Origin: Bacteroides intestinalis
GTDB lineage: Bacteria > Bacteroidota > Bacteroidia > Bacteroidales > Bacteroidaceae
Assembly (NCBI RefSeq): GCF_902364365.1
Contig: NZ_CABJDN010000010.1
Span: 124,001 to 188,000, forward strand
Reading direction: 5' to 3'
Length of the DNA: 64,000 nt
Both the position numbers and the translations under genes were made by a program. The notes beneath the pieces were generated by a model that was not told the DNA's origin, did no database searches, and saw only the letters and a list, made by a program, of their open reading frames with translations. Shown one piece after another: positions 9,964-17,366 of the stretch (within the stretch, counting starts at the first letter, position 1; every line of letters starts with the position of its first letter).

Positions 9964-10154
9964 GAAATTAAAATCAATTCCGGTATAAGAAGAGCATAGA
10001 ATAAAGGCCAAAAGGCCCATTCTGGTCGAAAAACGCTAAAAATGGCAAAATAGTATCTTTTCAGCACCTCCTGCCCTTTCTCATTAATATATAGAATGAG
10101 TGAAAAGTGTCATTTTTTGGTGTTGTATTGCCAAGGCTTTGGGCTAATCTTCAG

Positions 10155-10162
10155 TATGTTTG
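10155..10162 (+). promoter_or_regulatory. Bacteroides -7 box (TATGTTTG)
   Basis: Plus-strand match to TAnnTTTG, 45 bases upstream of the first methyltransferase ATG. It is the likely main promoter of the long operon running to 25,875. Confidence 0.55.
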
Positions 10163-10206
10163 CAGCAGGCAGAGTTAGATTTGTTAATCACTAAATTTAT
10201 GTAGTT

Positions 10207-11226
10207 ATGCAAAACTGTAAAACCAAAAGAGAAGTAATAAAAATGGTGCTGGATGGTCAAAAACCTCCTTATGTACCTTGGTCTTTCAAATTTACACAGG
10301 AGCCCAAAGAACAACTGCAAAAGTACTACGGTGTAGAAGATCTGGACGTAGTATTAGGTAACCATGTTCTTCAGTTAGGTAGCGATATCGGTTTCTTCGA
10401 ATACCTGGGCAATAACCTGTATCAAGATGTATTTAAAGTAGTATGGGATCGTAGCATCGACAAAGACATCGGTGACGTAAAAAGTATCGTACTACCGGAA
10501 CCTACTCTGGAGGGATATACATTCCCCGACCCACTGGATCCCCGCTTCTTTGCAAACATCGAATCGGAAATAGCAGCCAAACCGGATATGTTCCGTTGTT
10601 TCCAGATCGGTTTCTCATTGTACGAACGCGCATGGACCATGCGTGGCATGGAAAACCTGTTGATGGACTTCATTATCAATCCTGAGTTTGTTCACCAACT
10701 GCTGGATGCCATCTGCGACTATAATCTGGCACAAGTAGATAAGGCACTTGAATATGACATCGATGCCGTTTATTTTGGTGATGACTGGGGGCAGCAAAAA
10801 GGTCTCATCATGGGATACGACATCTGGAAAGAATTTATATATCCCCGTCTGAAACGCATGTACGGTCATGTACGCGCTGCCGGAAAATATGTAATGATAC
10901 ATAGCTGCGGCGACGTGGACGAACTGTTCGACGACCTGGTTGACATCGGCCTAAACTCTTTCAATCCTTTCCAACCCGAAGTGATGGATGTATACGACAT
11001 CCTCCCCCGTTACCGCGGACGCCTCGCATTCCATGGTGGATTATCCATGCAAAAGATACTTCCATTCGGAACCCGTGAAGAAGTAGTTGCCGAATCGGAA
11101 CGACTACTCGAACTGGGAAAAGAGGGTGGATATATTTTCTCTCCTTCCCACTCAGTAGAAGGCGATACGCCATTTGAGAATATGTTAGCATTTATCGAAG
11201 TTGCACAGAAACAATTAAAACAATAA
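10207..11226 (+). CDS. uroporphyrinogen-decarboxylase-fold methyltransferase A (putative substrate:corrinoid methyltransferase)
   Basis: 339 residues, no signal peptide, so cytoplasmic. It belongs to the URO-D/MtaA-like superfamily of TIM-barrel proteins, which includes heme enzyme HemE and corrinoid-dependent methyltransferases. [11 protein letters not shown] gives a His232-x-Cys234 pair. The third Cys of the classical zinc site is not obvious; that region reads [15 protein letters not shown]. Together with the adjacent corrinoid protein this suggests the MT1 role, moving a methyl group from an external donor to cob(I)alamin. It is the first gene of the operon, 4 bases ahead of the corrinoid protein. 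The donor is unknown; because GH115 lies downstream, 4-O-methyl-glucuronate is the favoured candidate (inference). Confidence 0.85.
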   Translation: MQNCKTKREVIKMVLDGQKPPYVPWSFKFTQEPKEQLQKYYGVEDLDVVLGNHVLQLGSDIGFFEYLGNNLYQDVFKVVWDRSIDKDIGDVKSIVLPEPTLEGYTFPDPLDPRFFANIESEIAAKPDMFRCFQIGFSLYERAWTMRGMENLLMDFIINPEFVHQLLDAICDYNLAQVDKALEYDIDAVYFGDDWGQQKGLIMGYDIWKEFIYPRLKRMYGHVRAAGKYVMIHSCGDVDELFDDLVDIGLNSFNPFQPEVMDVYDILPRYRGRLAFHGGLSMQKILPFGTREEVVAESERLLELGKEGGYIFSPSHSVEGDTPFENMLAFIEVAQKQLKQ

Positions 11227-11230
11227 TACC

Positions 11231-11869
11231 ATGAGCGATTTAATGAATTTAAAAGAGGCTATAGTCAACGGAAAACTGGAAGACGCCAAAGCTATTGTCA
11301 ACGAAGCCCTTGAGGCTGGAGTGGATGAACAAGAAATAATCAACAACTACCTTATCAAAGGAATGGAAGAAATAGGCGAACGTTTTGATCAGGGAAAAGC
11401 GTTTGTCCCGAACCTGCTGCTGGCAGCACGTGCCATGAAAGGTTGCCTTGAAATCCTTAAACCAAGATTAAAAGACGGATCAGGAGCTTCATTGGGAACA
11501 TTGGTCATCGGAACTGTAAAAGGTGACCTGCACGACATCGGAAAGAATCTGGTAGCATCTATGCTCGAAGGCTGTGGCTTTGAAGTCATTAACTTAGGTG
11601 TAGACATCTCCGACTCACAATTCGTTGATGCCGTACGAAAGTATAATCCTCAGATCGTATGCTTATCAGCTCTGCTGACTACCACTATGAGTTATATGAA
11701 AGAGGTGATCGATACCTTGGCCAATGAAGGTTTGCGCCAAAAAGTGAAAGTACTGGTAGGAGGCGCTCCTGTAAGTGAAGAATTTGCCATGCAGATCGGA
11801 GCAGACGGATATAGTTCCAACGCCAACGGCGCAGTCATTTTAGCTAAAAGAATTTTGGGAAAATGCTAG
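11231..11869 (+). CDS. B12-binding corrinoid protein (MtaC/MetH-cobalamin-domain type)
   Basis: 212 residues, cytoplasmic. Residues 1-85 form the helical B12-binding cap (ALEAGVDEQEIINNYLIKGMEEIGERFD; VPNLLLAARAM). Residues about 90-212 form the Rossmann-like cobalamin domain. GTVKGDLHDIGKNLV holds the DxHxxG motif, with His101 as lower axial cobalt ligand. LSALLTTTM and VGGAPVSEEFA are the usual later nucleotide-tail contacts. It would carry the methyl group between the two methyltransferases. Its end overlaps the next gene by 7 bases, so translation is coupled. Function as a corrinoid shuttle is firm; the donor is not. Confidence 0.93.
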   Translation: MSDLMNLKEAIVNGKLEDAKAIVNEALEAGVDEQEIINNYLIKGMEEIGERFDQGKAFVPNLLLAARAMKGCLEILKPRLKDGSGASLGTLVIGTVKGDLHDIGKNLVASMLEGCGFEVINLGVDISDSQFVDAVRKYNPQIVCLSALLTTTMSYMKEVIDTLANEGLRQKVKVLVGGAPVSEEFAMQIGADGYSSNANGAVILAKRILGKC

Positions 11870-12540
11870 AACAAAGGCAGATAAGAATACAAGACTTAGA
11901 AATCTCCGAAAAAGATATCTATCTGGCTATGGGGTACCGGGGAAATGTTCCCGACAGCTATGTGTGTGAACTCATAGCTGAAACATACTCCGAAATAGTA
12001 TCCCTATGCCTCCCCCGGTATATGTACCGGATACAGGAAGCCAGACAGATATCCCGGCAGAAAATGGAAATCGAGGGTACCGAGTTTACCACAGGAGGCA
12101 TTATCGGTTCTTATCTGCAAGGAATGACACAAGTATGCTTGTTTGTTGCAACGGCGGGAAAAGAGTATGACGCCTACCTGCATACTCTCAAAGCGCAAGA
12201 TAACATTATCAAAGAATACATTGCCGATTCCATCGGAAGTGTCATTGCCGAAGCTTGTGGAATCTCGCTCGCTAAAGAATTAGAAACTGTTAGCGAGCTC
12301 TTCCACACACTTCCCTATAGTCCGGGATACTGCGGATGGAACATCCGGGAACAGCAAAAGTTATTCTCATTCTTCCCGCCGGAACCTTGCGGAATAACCT
12401 TGTCGGATTCATTCCTCATGTCCCCGGTCAAGTCCATCAGCGGATTCATAGGCTTAGGCAGAGAGTTGCGCCCCCAGCCTTACCGTTGTGAAATATGCAA
12501 CAATAAACAATGTTATAAAAGAAAGGAAAACAAGATATGA
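11863..12540 (+). CDS. MetH activation-domain-like protein (putative corrinoid reactivator)
   Basis: 225 residues, cytoplasmic. The region SPGYCGWNIREQQKLFSFF followed by CGITLSDSFLMSPVKSISGFIGLG matches the C-terminal AdoMet-binding activation domain of cobalamin-dependent methionine synthase. That domain re-methylates cob(II)alamin that has become oxidised. Here the domain stands alone and ends in a Cys tail (Cys209, Cys212, Cys217 in CEICNNKQC) that could bind a metal or Fe-S cluster. It overlaps the corrinoid gene by 7 bases and the next methyltransferase by 4, which fits a dedicated reactivation role analogous to RamA, though it has no RamA ferredoxin domain. Confidence 0.85.
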   Translation: MLEQRQIRIQDLEISEKDIYLAMGYRGNVPDSYVCELIAETYSEIVSLCLPRYMYRIQEARQISRQKMEIEGTEFTTGGIIGSYLQGMTQVCLFVATAGKEYDAYLHTLKAQDNIIKEYIADSIGSVIAEACGISLAKELETVSELFHTLPYSPGYCGWNIREQQKLFSFFPPEPCGITLSDSFLMSPVKSISGFIGLGRELRPQPYRCEICNNKQCYKRKENKI

Positions 12541-13541
12541 AAAATATGAAAGAATGGTGCCACAGCGTAATAGCTACTCCCGAAAGAATAGCTATCCCCA
12601 TCATGACGCACCCCGGCATCGAACTGTGTGGTAAGACCGTAAAACAAGCTGTTACCAACGGAGAAACACACGCCGAAGCTATCTGCAAATTGAATGAAGT
12701 CTATCCGGCAGCTGCATCCACTGTAATCATGGACCTGACGGTTGAAGCAGAATGTTTCGGTTCGGAAATTGTATTTGCCGAAAATGAAGTGCCGAATGTC
12801 GTAGGCAGATTAGTCCACGATCATGCTTCCATCGTTGCCCTTCCGGTACCTTCCATCCAGTCCGGACGTATGCCCGAATACCTGAAAGCCAACAGATTGG
12901 CAGCAGAGAATATCACTGACAAACCTGTATTCGGCGGATGTATCGGCCCTTTCTCTTTGGCAGGACGATTGTACGATATGTCGGAAATGATGATGGCCCT
13001 CTATATGGAGCCCGACAGTATACGGCTTCTGCTCGAAAAATGCACAGAATTCATTACTAATTATCTGCGTGCCATGAAAGAGACTGGAGTAAACGGAGTC
13101 ATCATTGCCGAACCGGCAGCCGGATTAGTCTCCAATGAAGACTGCTCTTCATTCTCCTCGACTTACATCAGCCGCATTGTCGAAGAATTGCAAGATGATA
13201 ACTTCATGATTGTGCTTCACAATTGCGGAAATACCGGCCATTGCACCGCCGCCATGGTTGAAACCAAGGCAGCCGGACTTCACTTTGGCAATAAGATAGA
13301 CATGGTACAGGTACTACAGGAATGTCCCGAAGATATTCTGGTGATGGGAAACATCGATCCTGTAGGCATATTCAAGATGGCAACACCCGAGAAAGTCAAA
13401 AAAGAAACACTTGAACTGTTACAGAAGACAGGGAAATGGAAGAATTTCATATTATCATCAGGCTGCGATGTTCCGCCCGAAGTGCCGATGGAGAATATAG
13501 ATGCCTTCTACCAAGCCTTGAACGAGTACAACCGTCAATAA
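12537..13541 (+). CDS. uroporphyrinogen-decarboxylase-fold methyltransferase B (MtaA-like, zinc site intact)
   Basis: 334 residues, cytoplasmic URO-D superfamily. It has the full MtaA/MtbA-type zinc ligand set: His228-x-Cys230 in VLHNCGNT and Cys310 in SSGCDVPPE. In known relatives this zinc activates a thiol methyl acceptor (coenzyme M in methanogens). Bacteroides has no coenzyme M, so homocysteine or another acceptor would have to serve here (inference). Opposite its neighbour A, B is the better candidate for the MT2 step (methyl-corrinoid to acceptor). Its ATG overlaps the previous stop by 4 bases, and GH127/146 begins 44 bases after its stop. Confidence 0.85.
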   Translation: MKNMKEWCHSVIATPERIAIPIMTHPGIELCGKTVKQAVTNGETHAEAICKLNEVYPAAASTVIMDLTVEAECFGSEIVFAENEVPNVVGRLVHDHASIVALPVPSIQSGRMPEYLKANRLAAENITDKPVFGGCIGPFSLAGRLYDMSEMMMALYMEPDSIRLLLEKCTEFITNYLRAMKETGVNGVIIAEPAAGLVSNEDCSSFSSTYISRIVEELQDDNFMIVLHNCGNTGHCTAAMVETKAAGLHFGNKIDMVQVLQECPEDILVMGNIDPVGIFKMATPEKVKKETLELLQKTGKWKNFILSSGCDVPPEVPMENIDAFYQALNEYNRQ

Positions 13542-13585
13542 AAAATAGAACCCGTTCCTTCGAACGGAAAAATCTTATACCGGAA

Positions 13586-15922
13586 ATGAAAAATATATCG
13601 CTGCTACTTCTTTTATCACTAACCATTCTTTCTTCAGCCTGCAAGTCAGAATCTGAGAAAACAGTGGTTGCCGACAAAGTCTCTATGGAAGCCCAACCGT
13701 TTCCTCTCTCCGATCTGAGGTTACTACCGGGAAGTCCTTTCAAACATGCCATGGACAAAAACGGTGAATGGCTACTGGATTTAAGTGCCGACCGTTTACT
13801 GCATCGCTTCCGTCTCAATGCGGGTCTGACGCCCAAAGGAGAAATATACGGCGGCTGGGAAAGTCGGGGAGTCTCCGGACACACACTTGGACACTATCTC
13901 TCGGCATGTGCCATGATGTACGCCGCCAGTGGTGACGAACGCTACAAGGAACGGGTAGATTATATCATAAAAGAGTTGGCAGAATGCCAGGATGCCCGTA
14001 AGACCGGCTATGTAGGTGGCATACCTGATGAAGATAAAATCTGGGCAGAAGTATCTTCCGGTGATATCCGTTCGCAAGGATTCGACCTGAATGGCGGCTG
14101 GGTGCCCTGGTACACGTTGCACAAACTATGGGCAGGGCTCATCGATGCCTACCGTTACGGCAACAATGACCAGGCCAAAGAAGTAGCTGTCAAACTATCT
14201 GACTGGGCAGTCAACAGTTTCGGAAATCTGTCTGAAGAATCTTTCCAGAAAATGCTGGCATGCGAATTCGGAGGAATGAACGAATCGTTTGCCGACATGT
14301 ACGCCATAACAGGCAACGAAAACTATCTGAAACTGGCTCGTCAGTTCTACCACAAAGCCATCCTCGACCCTTTGAAAGAACAACGGGATGAACTGGAAGG
14401 CAAGCACTCCAACACACAGGTACCCAAGATTATAGGAGAAGCCCGCCTGTACGAACTGACCGGCGATAAAGACATGCAAACCATAGCTACTTTCTACTGG
14501 GATCGCATTGTCAACCATCACAGCTACGTAAACGGTGGTAATAGCAATTATGAGCATTTAGGCAAACCAGACTGCTTGAACGACCGCTTGAGTCCGTTCA
14601 CCTCGGAAACCTGTAACACCTACAATATGCTGAAACTCACCAAGCATTTATTTACCTGGGACCCGCAAGCTGCCTATATGGACTATTATGAACGTGCCTT
14701 GTACAACCATATACTCGCTTCACAAAATCCGGACGATGGTATGGTTTGTTACAGTGTTCCTCTAGAATCCGGTACAAAGAAAGAATTCAGTACTCGTTTC
14801 GACTCCTTCTGGTGTTGTGTAGCCAGCGGCATCGAGAATCATGTAAAGTATGCCGAAAGTGTCTTCTTCCAGTCTACTCAGGATGATGGATTATTCATCA
14901 ATCTATTTATCCCGACTTCACTGAACTGGAGAGAAAAAGGTATGAAGGTAAAACTGGAAACACAATTCCCGGCAGATAACCAGGTACGTATCACATTTGA
15001 GGGAAAATCCAAAAAGTTTCCCTTGCACATCCGCTATCCCCGTTGGGCAACACAGGGAATCAAAGCAACCCTGAACGGCAAAGAAGAAACAGTAACCGGT
15101 ACCCCCGGCTCTTACTTCACCCTGAACGATGAATGGGGAAAAGATACCGAATTAATACTGGACATCCCGATGGAACTCTACACCGTATCCATGCCTGACA
15201 ATCCCAACAGGATGGGTATCTTCTACGGTCCTGTACTGCTGGCCGCGCCCTTAGGAACAGAAGATTTACAAGCATATGAAATTCCCTGTTTCGCCTCTGA
15301 CGCAGAGTCAATCATCAGTGCCATCCAGCCTGTCCCAGGCAAGCCTCTGGCTTTTGCAGCCAACACTACTGCCAACGCCCAGCTCCCATTGATGCCCTTC
15401 TATGCCATCCACGGTCAGAAGCATGCAGTCTATTTCGACAAGTTCTCTACACAAGAATGGACAAAGAAAGAAAAAGAATATCAGGCTCTGATCGAAAAAC
15501 AGAAAGAACTGGAAGCCCGGACTACAGATCACCTCCGCATCGGTGAAATGCAACCCGAAAGAGACCATGACCTGCAAGCGGAAAATTCAAATACAGGCGA
15601 TGTCAGCGGAAATAAATACCGTGACGCCTTCAATGGTTGGTTCTCCTTCAATGTAAAAGTAGACCCGACCAAAGAAATGCAAATGCTCTGTTCCTATTGG
15701 GGAGCGGACAAGGATAAACGCAACTTCGACATCCTGATAGACGGCAAGAAATTTAAAACAATCAACTTGCAAGGCACACACGGACCGAAGGTATTTGAAG
15801 AAGAGTATGCAATTCCCCTCTCCTTTACCCAAGGGAAAGAAAAGATAACTGTACGCTTCCAATCACATCCTGACTGCCATGCGGGAGGCTTATTCGGTTT
15901 TCGGATGTTACGTAAGAAGTAA
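13586..15922 (+). CDS. GH127/GH146 beta-L-arabinofuranosidase lipoprotein
   Basis: 778 residues with a lipoprotein signal (LTILSSAC). It hydrolyses terminal beta-L-arabinofuranosyl residues. The DUF1680 (alpha/alpha)6 barrel carries the zinc ligands E341-x-C343 (SETCNTYN) and the C410-C411 pair (WCCVASG). By analogy with HypBA1, C410 would be the thiolate nucleophile held by zinc. A C-terminal beta-sandwich of DUF6805 type runs from about 660 to the end (HDLQAENSNTGD, GGLFGFRML). The frame is open back to 13436, inside the previous gene, but the ATG at 13586 begins the lipoprotein signal and avoids that overlap. GH127 and GH146 cannot be separated by eye. Confidence 0.92.
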   Translation: MKNISLLLLLSLTILSSACKSESEKTVVADKVSMEAQPFPLSDLRLLPGSPFKHAMDKNGEWLLDLSADRLLHRFRLNAGLTPKGEIYGGWESRGVSGHTLGHYLSACAMMYAASGDERYKERVDYIIKELAECQDARKTGYVGGIPDEDKIWAEVSSGDIRSQGFDLNGGWVPWYTLHKLWAGLIDAYRYGNNDQAKEVAVKLSDWAVNSFGNLSEESFQKMLACEFGGMNESFADMYAITGNENYLKLARQFYHKAILDPLKEQRDELEGKHSNTQVPKIIGEARLYELTGDKDMQTIATFYWDRIVNHHSYVNGGNSNYEHLGKPDCLNDRLSPFTSETCNTYNMLKLTKHLFTWDPQAAYMDYYERALYNHILASQNPDDGMVCYSVPLESGTKKEFSTRFDSFWCCVASGIENHVKYAESVFFQSTQDDGLFINLFIPTSLNWREKGMKVKLETQFPADNQVRITFEGKSKKFPLHIRYPRWATQGIKATLNGKEETVTGTPGSYFTLNDEWGKDTELILDIPMELYTVSMPDNPNRMGIFYGPVLLAAPLGTEDLQAYEIPCFASDAESIISAIQPVPGKPLAFAANTTANAQLPLMPFYAIHGQKHAVYFDKFSTQEWTKKEKEYQALIEKQKELEARTTDHLRIGEMQPERDHDLQAENSNTGDVSGNKYRDAFNGWFSFNVKVDPTKEMQMLCSYWGADKDKRNFDILIDGKKFKTINLQGTHGPKVFEEEYAIPLSFTQGKEKITVRFQSHPDCHAGGLFGFRMLRKK

Positions 15923-15931
15923 CAGGTACAT

Positions 15932-15996
15932 ACCTTCTCCTTACTTACTCCTTACCTACTCCCTACCTACTCCTTCCTTATAGACAAGGAGAAGGT
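15932..15996 (+). repeat. hairpin with 3x11-bp tandem repeat inside the operon
   Basis: A perfect 11-bp inverted repeat (15932-15942 with 15986-15996) encloses three copies of an 11-bp unit (TTACTTACTCC, TTACCTACTCC, CTACCTACTCC; 15941-15973). It lies between GH127/146 and the transporter. There is no T-run, so it is more likely an mRNA stability or attenuation element than a terminator. Confidence 0.6.
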
Positions 15997-16070
15997 CAGG
16001 AAGAGCTGAGGGAAAGAACAGGTTTAATACAGGGAAGGATTCGGATCTTCTTTAATTAATACTCGATATT

Positions 16071-17330
16071 ATGAATAAAAATATAGAAAAAAATAGTTTC
16101 TTTTTTCCAATGGTGATTATGTCTATCCTGTTTTTCATGGTAGGCTTCATCACAACAATGAACAACTCGCTGATTGATTTTCTATCTTCCAGCAAGTGGA
16201 TGCTTTCTTTCTCTGAGAAGCAATTAGTGAATACCGCTTTCTTCGGAGCTTATTTATTCTCCATACCCCTATCTTATCTGCTGAATAAGCTGGGGTACAA
16301 GGCTTCAGCCGTACTATCGCTGTTTGTGGTAGGCGTAGGGTTTATCCTGACTTATCCGGCAGTAACCATGGGATACGTACCGTTCCTGATCTCCATGTTC
16401 CTTGTGGCATCGGGCATAGCACTGTTACAAATCGTACTGAATCCTTATGTTCTGGCCTTAGGTTCGCCCAACGAGGCAGCCAGCCGCCTCAACCTGGTAG
16501 GCTTCTTCAACTCTGCAGCCACTGTTGCCGCTCCCATATTTGTAACCATGCTTATATCTGCCGAGACCATCAGCGAGACAGCCCCTGTTGAATCACGCCC
16601 GGATGCTACAAACGTGCAAATGCCGTTTTTAATTATTGCAGGGATCGCTTTTGTACTTTGCCTGCTACTCTATTTCCTGCATCTGCCCGAAATTAAAGAA
16701 GAGCCGGCAGATAAGGCACACAGCAGCAGTAGTCCCTATAAATATCCGCACCTCATATTCGGTGCCATCGCCATATTCGTCTACATGGGTGTAGAAATCG
16801 GTATCCCAAGCTTCCTGCCCGATAGAATGAGAGCCTTAGGCATAGACTCAGTCAATCTGCTGGGTTACGAATTGAAAGGTACAGGCGTTTTGTCTATCTA
16901 TTGGGGTGGATTGATGGTAGGACGGTTATTCGGCTCCATCCTGTTGAGGAAAATAAAAGTACGCACGGCTATGGTATTCTGCTCAGGTATGGCTATGCTT
17001 TTCCTGATTGTTTCTTTGCTGATAAACAATGAAGTATCCATCATCTTGATGTTGCTCTGCGGCTTCTTCAATTCCATCATGTGGGGAAGTATCTTTAACC
17101 TGGCCTCCGAAGATTTAGGAGAACATACGAAACGGGCTTCCGGCATCATCTGCACATTTGCCATAGGCGGAGCTATTTTACCTCCGTTGATGGGAGCGCT
17201 TCAGCAGAGCTTCGGAACGGATGCGCTGACTATCGGTACATCGGCAGCACTGAGTTGCCTGATTATTTATTACTTGTACCTCATCCTGTTTACGGTAAAA
17301 CTTTCCAAGATACGCCCACATAAGAAATAA
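16071..17330 (+). CDS. MFS sugar:H+ symporter, FucP/GluP type
   Basis: 419 residues with about 12 hydrophobic segments and no signal peptide, so an inner-membrane transporter. The N-terminal FFMVGFITTMNNSLIDFL, LNPYVLALGSPNEAASRLNLVGFFNS and the late FNSIMWGSIFNLASEDLGEHTKRASG match the fucose/glucose-galactose permease group of the MFS. In this operon the likely cargo is a sugar released by the neighbouring enzymes, for example (4-O-methyl-)glucuronic acid, arabinose or xylose (inference). It sits directly before the GH115 gene (36-base gap), which favours a uronic acid product. Confidence 0.9.
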   Translation: MNKNIEKNSFFFPMVIMSILFFMVGFITTMNNSLIDFLSSSKWMLSFSEKQLVNTAFFGAYLFSIPLSYLLNKLGYKASAVLSLFVVGVGFILTYPAVTMGYVPFLISMFLVASGIALLQIVLNPYVLALGSPNEAASRLNLVGFFNSAATVAAPIFVTMLISAETISETAPVESRPDATNVQMPFLIIAGIAFVLCLLLYFLHLPEIKEEPADKAHSSSSPYKYPHLIFGAIAIFVYMGVEIGIPSFLPDRMRALGIDSVNLLGYELKGTGVLSIYWGGLMVGRLFGSILLRKIKVRTAMVFCSGMAMLFLIVSLLINNEVSIILMLLCGFFNSIMWGSIFNLASEDLGEHTKRASGIICTFAIGGAILPPLMGALQQSFGTDALTIGTSAALSCLIIYYLYLILFTVKLSKIRPHKK

Positions 17331-17366
17331 AATTCTATTAACAACCTGATAATTAACAATAAGCTG

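Larger units (their letters stand above)
9920..10206. promoter_or_regulatory. divergent promoter region of HTCS 1 and the methyltransferase/GH115 operon
   Basis: 287 non-coding bases with a minus-strand -7 box at 9956-9963 and a plus-strand one at 10155-10162. The stretch 10006-10050 has three loosely similar words (GGCCAAAA, GGTCGAAAA, GGCAAAA) starting at 10006, 10024 and 10044, and an inverted repeat of CTCATT/AATGAG near 10080-10100. No GTAAC array like those at the other promoters is visible. Confidence 0.55.

Noticed and set aside
10207..13541. Heme biosynthesis (HemE) genes
   Set aside because: The two URO-D-fold proteins lie with a corrinoid protein and reactivator, have His-x-Cys metal motifs, and no other heme gene is near.
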